The translations under genes and the position numbers were made by a program. Source: an uncultured Eubacteriales bacterium (lineage in GTDB: Bacteria > Bacillota > Clostridia > Oscillospirales > Oscillospiraceae). Taken from it: a stretch of DNA of 64,000 nucleotides. This document shows positions 59,629-64,000 of the stretch, in pieces (within the stretch, counting starts at the first letter, position 1; each line of letters starts with the position of its first letter). The notes beneath the pieces are model-generated. The model did no database searches and was not told where the DNA came from. It saw only the letters and a list, made by a program, of their open reading frames with translations. The stretch covers positions 12,440 through 76,439 of the forward strand of contig URPD01000004.1 in the NCBI GenBank assembly GCA_900549645.1. The letters run 5' to 3'.

Positions 59629-60366
59629 TTAGTATTCCACATTCCAGAGGAAAAGCCCCTGCGGCGGCGCGGTAAAACCGGCGCGACCGCGGTCAAGAGA
59701 GGCGAGAATATCGGGCATCTCCTCGGCACTGCGCTTGCCGGAGCCGACCTCAATGAGCGTCCCCGCGATGATGCGCACCATATTATATAGAAAGCCGTCG
59801 CCCGTGAGCGTGAGGCGCAGTTCGCCGCCGATGCGCTCAATTTCTATGCTCTCCACCGTCCGCACGGCGGACTTCTTCATGTGCCGGTTTGCGCAGAAGG
59901 CGGTGTAATCATGCGTCCCGCAGAGAAGCGCGGCGGCGCGGCGCATGGCGTCAACGTCAAGCGCCTGCGGGAAAAAGTACAGATACTTCCGCTCAAAAAC
60001 GTTCGGTTCCGCGCTGTTCCATATGCGGTAGACATAGCTCTTCCTGCGGCAGTTCAGTCTTGCGTGAAAGCGCGGCTGGGCAAGCTCCAGCGATTCCGCG
60101 CCGATATCGTCCGGCAGGTAGCGGCGGATGCCCTCCAGCAGCTCCGCGGGAGTGAGCTCAGTGTCCGCACGGAAGGAGCATACCTGCATCCGCGCATGGA
60201 CTCCTGCGTCCGTGCGCCCTGAGCTTGCGATCTCCACAGGCTGTGCCAGAAGGCGGGTGAGAAGCGTTTCGAACCGCTGCTGTATGGTGTTGTCGGTGTT
60301 GCCCTGCTTCTGCCAGCCGTTGTAGCGGCTGCCGTCGTATGACAGGGTGAGTTTGAAATTCGGCAT
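59629..60366 (-). CDS. truA: tRNA pseudouridine(38-40) synthase TruA
   Basis: A 245-residue pseudouridine synthase that modifies the anticodon arm. The catalytic Asp53 lies in SSGRTDAGVHA, with the typical start KLTLSYDGSRYNGWQ, the KSYVYRIWN and HDYTAFCA segments, and GDGFLYNMVRIIAGTLIEVG at the C-terminal half. It is transcribed alone in the minus direction, toward the pot leader. Confidence 0.96.
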   Translation of the reverse strand: MPNFKLTLSYDGSRYNGWQKQGNTDNTIQQRFETLLTRLLAQPVEIASSGRTDAGVHARMQVCSFRADTELTPAELLEGIRRYLPDDIGAESLELAQPRFHARLNCRRKSYVYRIWNSAEPNVFERKYLYFFPQALDVDAMRRAAALLCGTHDYTAFCANRHMKKSAVRTVESIEIERIGGELRLTLTGDGFLYNMVRIIAGTLIEVGSGKRSAEEMPDILASLDRGRAGFTAPPQGLFLWNVEY

Positions 60367-60427
60367 TGTGAGCCCTCCCTTCCGGCACTGAGATTTTATA
60401 ATATTTCCAAGGTCATTGCAAGTTTAA

Positions 60428-60456
60428 TTGACATGAAAGATATGATGAATTATAAT
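60428..60456 (+). promoter_or_regulatory. consensus sigma-A promoter of the phosphodiester glycosidase operon
   Basis: TTGACA (60428-60433), a 17-bp spacer and TATAAT (60451-60456), 31 nt before the start codon. Confidence 0.85.
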
Positions 60457-60487
60457 CAACTGATAATATGTTGGGAGGTATAACGCC

Positions 60488-61567
60488 ATGGCGGACAGAT
60501 ATACACCGTCCCATACCGGAGCGCCGGTTCGCGCGGGAAAGCGCAGAAAGACGCCGGTATGGAGACTTATAATACAGGACATTTTTCTTACGGGGCTTGT
60601 GCTCTGCGTTTTCGCGCTGTTTCATCACGTCATTCCACGTATGAGCATTGCGAAGGTCGAGCCGCCGAAGCCGACAAGCGCGGCGCTTGCGCCGTCGGAA
60701 AGCCCGGACGCGACAGCGGCACCGGATAACACGCCTGAGCCGACGGAAGAGGTCGTGGATAACCGCACGGAGTGGCAGAAAAAGTTCGAGGAGCACTTTA
60801 CCGATGAGATAGTCTCCACGGAAAACAGCTACACCAGCCCCAACGTCTCCATAAATATCAGCACAATCACCGTGGGCGAGGGGGCGTATTCCTCGCAGTG
60901 CCATGTTGCAGATATCTACATAGCGCAGATCGAGAACTTCCAGACCTATTTTGCTACCGGCAGCTACGGCTATTACGCGGAGCAGAGCGCCCTCGGCATA
61001 GACAGGGACAGCGGCGCGCTGATAGCGATAAACGGCGACTACTGCAACAATCAGACCAGCGGCTTCCTCGTCCGCAACGGGGAGCTGTATTTCTCTGAGC
61101 AGACCAGCAATGATATCTGTGTGCTCTATAAAGACGGCACAATGGTGACTTATGCTCCGGACGAATACGTTGTGGAGGACGAGCTGCAGAAGAACGTGTA
61201 TCAGGTGTGGAAATTCGGGCCGAAGCTGCTGGACGCCGACGGCGCGCCGATGACCACCTTCAACACCAGCTCACCCATAAAGTGGGAGAACCCGCGCAGC
61301 GCCATCGGCTATTACGAGCCGGGGCATTATTGCTTCGTGGTCGTTGACGGACGGCAGGACGGCTATTCGCGCGGCCTGAAGATAGACGAGCTTGCCCAGC
61401 TCTTCGCCGATCTCGGCTGCAAGGCGGCGTATAATCTTGACGGCGGCGCGTCGGCGGTTATGACCTTCAACGACGAGATATACAGCCGCCCCAGCAACGG
61501 CGGGCGCGCGCTCGGCGATGCGCTGTTGATCAAGGAGCTTGACGGCACCGGGGAGGGAGACGCATAA
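60488..61567 (+). CDS. phosphodiester glycosidase (NAGPA-domain) membrane-anchored protein
   Basis: A 359-residue protein. A short cytoplasmic basic N-terminus leads into one TM helix (~27-48) and a Pro/Thr/Ala-rich linker (~53-90), then a C-terminal NAGPA/phosphodiester glycosidase domain (~140-350) with INGDYCN, PRSAIGYY, VVVDGRQDGYSRGL and NLDGGASAVM. The domain cleaves N-acetylglucosamine 1-phosphodiesters or related glycan phosphodiesters outside the cell. It is preceded by a consensus promoter and a GGGAGG site. The next gene overlaps its stop by 1 nt. Confidence 0.9.
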   Translation: MADRYTPSHTGAPVRAGKRRKTPVWRLIIQDIFLTGLVLCVFALFHHVIPRMSIAKVEPPKPTSAALAPSESPDATAAPDNTPEPTEEVVDNRTEWQKKFEEHFTDEIVSTENSYTSPNVSINISTITVGEGAYSSQCHVADIYIAQIENFQTYFATGSYGYYAEQSALGIDRDSGALIAINGDYCNNQTSGFLVRNGELYFSEQTSNDICVLYKDGTMVTYAPDEYVVEDELQKNVYQVWKFGPKLLDADGAPMTTFNTSSPIKWENPRSAIGYYEPGHYCFVVVDGRQDGYSRGLKIDELAQLFADLGCKAAYNLDGGASAVMTFNDEIYSRPSNGGRALGDALLIKELDGTGEGDA

Positions 61568-61767
61568 TGAAGTTTCTGAAAAGTTTTCTGCCGCATCTGG
61601 CCATTGCGATGGCTGTCGGGCTTGTTGTGATAATGATCCTCGACGGCTTCAACCCTCTTATGAAGTTCCTCACCAGCGATGTGACGCGGGCATATATTGT
61701 AATATTGGCGATAGTTGTTGTCGCAAGCTCGATTATAGCCATTGCGGAAAGCAGGAAGAATATGTAA
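61567..61767 (+). CDS. small two-helix membrane protein
   Basis: A 66-residue product starting MKFLKSFLPHL with two hydrophobic helices (about 11-26 and 42-60) and a basic C-terminus. The ATG overlaps the glycosidase stop (TAATG), so it is co-translated. The family is unknown; it may assist the glycosidase. Confidence 0.7.
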   Translation: MKFLKSFLPHLAIAMAVGLVVIMILDGFNPLMKFLTSDVTRAYIVILAIVVVASSIIAIAESRKNM

Positions 61768-61999
61768 CCTAGAATTTGAGATTTTCTTTGATTTAATATA
61801 AAAAAGCGGACATAAAAAAGCGCCAGTTGTGGAAAATTAACATAAAGTGCGGCTTCGCCGCCGCCAATGACGCGAAAAAAACGTTAATTTTGTTCGTTGA
61901 AGAATAATCACAAACATGGTAAAATATTCACAAATAAAGGTGCAGGCTGCCGCCATCGGCAGTACGCGGCCAAACACTAAGCGGAAGGGATAAATCAGC
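61768..61999 (+). other. intergenic region with a long AT stem enclosing a GC hairpin
   Basis: Complementary segments AAAATTAAC (61833-61841) and GTTAATTTT (61883-61891) enclose GCGGC-TTC-GCCGC (61849-61861). The structure may be a terminator for the upstream small gene, but it lies just before the next promoter. Confidence 0.4.
61897..61925 (+). promoter_or_regulatory. sigma-A promoter of the DUF4914 gene
   Basis: TTGAAG (61897-61902), a 17-bp spacer and TAAAAT (61920-61925), 74 nt before the start codon. Confidence 0.6.
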
Positions 62000-63901
62000 A
62001 TGTTTACAGACTCTTATTTTGACAGATTTGTTCTCCCGGAGGATCTGACAGAGACATTGAAAAAATGCCGCTGCATCTGCTATCCGGAGACTAAGGAACA
62101 GCTTGAGGAGATGTGCTTTGGCCCGACGCACAGCTCCCGATACGACGTCAGCTACACGCTGCCCGGCATGGGCATCGTGAAGGAAGCGGAAGTCGTGCGC
62201 TGCAAGAACGGCCCCGTGGTCAACTTCATGGAGGACTATATGCGCCGCCGCGATCCGGACTGTATGCGCATAGGCGACGATCTGCCGACCGACAAGCCCC
62301 GCTTTGAGGATGTCTACGGCTATAAATTCTCCAAGCTCCGTCAGGAGACTATGGATTGGCTGGCAAATCAGCAGATAATCCTCCTGCCCTTCAAGGCGGG
62401 CGGAAAGTATTACGGCTATGACAGCCTGATGATCTGCCCGATGAACGCGGCCTTCTTCGCGCTGTCGCTTGCGAATATGCAGGGCTTTGAGAGCATTTTC
62501 GACGTCAAGCCCGGCTTCACGCCGCGCGGCATAATCTATGTCGCCCCGCCCTTCAGACACACGCATTTCTCCGGCAAGCAGGTAGTTGTGCATCAGCGCA
62601 GTGAGACGCTGCACGAGGTCTTTTCCTATAACCTCTATCCCGGCCCCTCCGCGAAGAAGGGCGTGTTCTCCATGCTTCTCGATATCGGCGAGCATGAGGG
62701 CTGGATAACCAACCACGCCTCCGCGGCGCTGCTTGAGACCCCGTATGAAAACGAGATCGTCTTCATGCACGAGGGCGCGTCCGGCGGCGGCAAGAGCGAG
62801 ATGCTCGAGGAAGTCCACCATGAGGAGGACGGCCGTCTCCTGCTCGGTACGCATACCGTCACGGGCGAGAAATATTACCTCAGCATGGGCGAAACCTGCA
62901 AAATCCACCCCATTGCCGACGATATGGTCATGGCGCACAAGGATATGCAGAACGGTTCCGGCCATCTGGTCATCGTCGACGCAGAGGACGGCTGGTTCCT
63001 GCGCATGGACGGCGATAACTACTACGGCAACAGCCCCACCTATGAGCGTATCAGCATCCATCCGAGCGAGCCGCTGGAGTTCTTCAACATGGACGGCATC
63101 CCGAATGCGACCTGCCTTATCTGGGAGCACGTCATCGAGTCCAACGGCAAGCCCTGCTCGAACCCCCGCGTGATAATCCCGCGCGGCATGATAGAGAACA
63201 TTGTCCCCGGCAACAAGCCGCAGGAGGTCAATGTCCGCTCCTTCGGCGTGCGTATGCCGCCGTCCACCGCCGCGAACCCGAACTACGGCGTCATGGGTCT
63301 GGTGCAGTTTGTGCCCGCGTCCATCGCATGGCTGTGGCGTCTCATTGCGCCGCGCGGCTTCAAGAATCCGTCCATCGCCGATTCCAATGCCGGCAGCGGC
63401 CTGAAGGCCGAAGGCGTCGGCTCCTACTGGCCGTTTTCTACCGGCAAGAAGGTCACGCAGGCCAACATGCTGCTCCATCAGCTCATGGACACGCCGGAGA
63501 CTCTGAATATCCTCATCCCGAACCAGCATATCGGCGCGTATAACGTCGGCTTCATGGGCGAATGGCTCATCCGCGAATACCTCGCCCGCCGCAGCGGCAC
63601 CGTGCGCATGAAGCACCTTGCAAAGTCCCGCTGCCCGCTGTTCGGCTATTCGCTGGACGAGATGAAGATCGACGGACAATACGTCCGCCAGACCTTCCTG
63701 CGTCCGGAGCTTCAGTCAAAGCTCGGCTTCGAGGGCTTTGACGCCGGTACGAAGATACTCACCGATTTCTTCAAGGAGCAGCTTCCGCAGTTCCTGACCG
63801 ACGATCTTGATCCCGTCGGCCGCCAGATAATCGAGCTGTGCCTGAACGACGCGCCGCTGGAGGATTATCTCGCACTCACTCCGATGCACAATATAAAGTA
63901 A
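62000..63901 (+). CDS. DUF4914 family PEP-carboxykinase-like protein
   Basis: A 633-residue protein that I match to DUF4914, whose fold is PEPCK-like. The P-loop is MHEGASGGGKSEML (~255-268), followed by acidic kinase-like residues (IVDAEDGWFLRMDGDNYYGNS). PEPCK's metal-binding Lys/His pair could correspond to the HTHFSGKQVVV and HEGWITNHAS regions, but no PEPCK substrate motif (the oxaloacetate-binding Arg loop) is obvious. The function is unknown. It has its own promoter and is monocistronic. Confidence 0.75.
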   Translation: MFTDSYFDRFVLPEDLTETLKKCRCICYPETKEQLEEMCFGPTHSSRYDVSYTLPGMGIVKEAEVVRCKNGPVVNFMEDYMRRRDPDCMRIGDDLPTDKPRFEDVYGYKFSKLRQETMDWLANQQIILLPFKAGGKYYGYDSLMICPMNAAFFALSLANMQGFESIFDVKPGFTPRGIIYVAPPFRHTHFSGKQVVVHQRSETLHEVFSYNLYPGPSAKKGVFSMLLDIGEHEGWITNHASAALLETPYENEIVFMHEGASGGGKSEMLEEVHHEEDGRLLLGTHTVTGEKYYLSMGETCKIHPIADDMVMAHKDMQNGSGHLVIVDAEDGWFLRMDGDNYYGNSPTYERISIHPSEPLEFFNMDGIPNATCLIWEHVIESNGKPCSNPRVIIPRGMIENIVPGNKPQEVNVRSFGVRMPPSTAANPNYGVMGLVQFVPASIAWLWRLIAPRGFKNPSIADSNAGSGLKAEGVGSYWPFSTGKKVTQANMLLHQLMDTPETLNILIPNQHIGAYNVGFMGEWLIREYLARRSGTVRMKHLAKSRCPLFGYSLDEMKIDGQYVRQTFLRPELQSKLGFEGFDAGTKILTDFFKEQLPQFLTDDLDPVGRQIIELCLNDAPLEDYLALTPMHNIK

Positions 63902-63925
63902 TCACGGCTGCTTATTTAAGAAAAA

Positions 63926-63946
63926 ATTCCCGGTCTGGCCGGGAAT
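63926..63946. terminator. terminator hairpin truncated on one side by an IS end
   Basis: Arms ATTCCCGG (63926-63933) and CCGGGAAT (63939-63946). On the left, six A residues precede the stem, as in a bidirectional terminator, but the matching T run on the right is absent and the IS-like end begins there. Confidence 0.6.
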
Positions 63947-64000
63947 GAAGTGACCCCGAAAAGTTAGACAAATATTTTTAGCGCAAATTGTTCAAGCAGC
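63946..64000 (-). mobile_element. IS3-family (IS150-like) insertion sequence end, running out of the window
   Basis: The segment TGAAGTGACCCC followed by GAAAAGTTAGACA closely resembles the terminal inverted repeat of IS3/IS150-group elements in Clostridia. On the minus strand, TGA at 63992-63994 is preceded by two Ala codons, consistent with the QAA-stop ending of IS3 transposase orfB. Only the last ~55 bp of the element are inside the window, so the call rests on the end sequence. Confidence 0.6.

Noticed and set aside
1..64000. CRISPR arrays, prophage modules, rRNA genes or an origin of replication
   Set aside because: None of the expected repeats, tail/capsid genes, rRNA sequences or dnaA-box clusters were seen by eye on either strand.

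Overview
The window looks like a chromosomal segment of a GC-rich, anaerobic, probably gut-dwelling member of the Clostridia (Oscillospiraceae/Ruminococcaceae-like). This is inferred from family content only: DUF1385-prmC, ylmH, the YerC/YecD TrpR-like regulator, DUF4914, 2-hydroxyacyl-CoA dehydratase-like proteins, HypAB, classic sigma-A promoters (TTGACA-17-TATAAT type) and AGGAGG ribosome-binding sites. No rRNA operon, prophage, CRISPR array or replication origin was seen. One insertion-sequence end lies at the right edge.

Layout. 1-2.1 kb: a symporter cut by the window edge plus type I 3-dehydroquinate dehydratase. 2.2-11.1 kb, minus strand: a housekeeping block (cysS, pgsA, rimO, recX, recA, a small membrane protein, prmC, DUF1385) and a two-component system. 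11.3-14.7 kb: a TetM-like ribosomal GTPase fused to a NYN/Rae1-like nuclease domain and overlapping ylmH, which I read as a possible stalled-ribosome operon. 14.7-22.2 kb: pepT, a sugar transporter with an N-acetylhexosamine-kinase-like enzyme, and a glycerol-phosphate operon (AraM-like dehydrogenase, glpK, AraL/NagD-like phosphatase). 22.3-30.9 kb: a PMT-type glycosyltransferase, prmA, a candidate small RNA, a Na/phosphate cotransporter, a cupin, a giant coiled-coil membrane protein and a dihydrouridine synthase. 31-34 kb: a frameshifted metallo-beta-lactamase-fold gene, a DUF5131 gene and a MetE-like enzyme.

34-41.8 kb is the most distinctive metabolic region. It holds two 2-hydroxyacyl-CoA dehydratase/benzoyl-CoA reductase-like subunits, a 57-residue membrane protein, hypA and hypB without any hydrogenase, a 922-residue iron-sulfur flavoenzyme, and a divergent TetR regulator with candidate operators. 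Four tRNA genes (Val, Phe, Gly, Cys) follow in one operon, then hslO-methyltransferase-yerC, nfeD with an SPFH protein, a eukaryote-type hexokinase and a D-2-hydroxyacid dehydrogenase.

49-55 kb contains small membrane proteins (including a PspC protein that appears to start at AUA) and three damaged loci: an ABC exporter with its Walker A region deleted, its HTH-TPR regulator with an early stop, and a LytS/YesM-like kinase with a frameshift. A 343-bp multi-hairpin element lies among them. 55.3-59.6 kb is a polyamine-type ABC operon (potA, potB, fused potC-potD). A strong promoter precedes it, followed by a leader of about 350 nt that ends in an intrinsic terminator 12 nt before the potA start codon, a strong sign of attenuation or an undescribed riboswitch. 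The window ends with truA, a phosphodiester glycosidase operon, a DUF4914 PEPCK-like protein and an IS3-type end that seems to interrupt its terminator.

All calls were made by eye from sequence and family knowledge. No database search or folding program was run.
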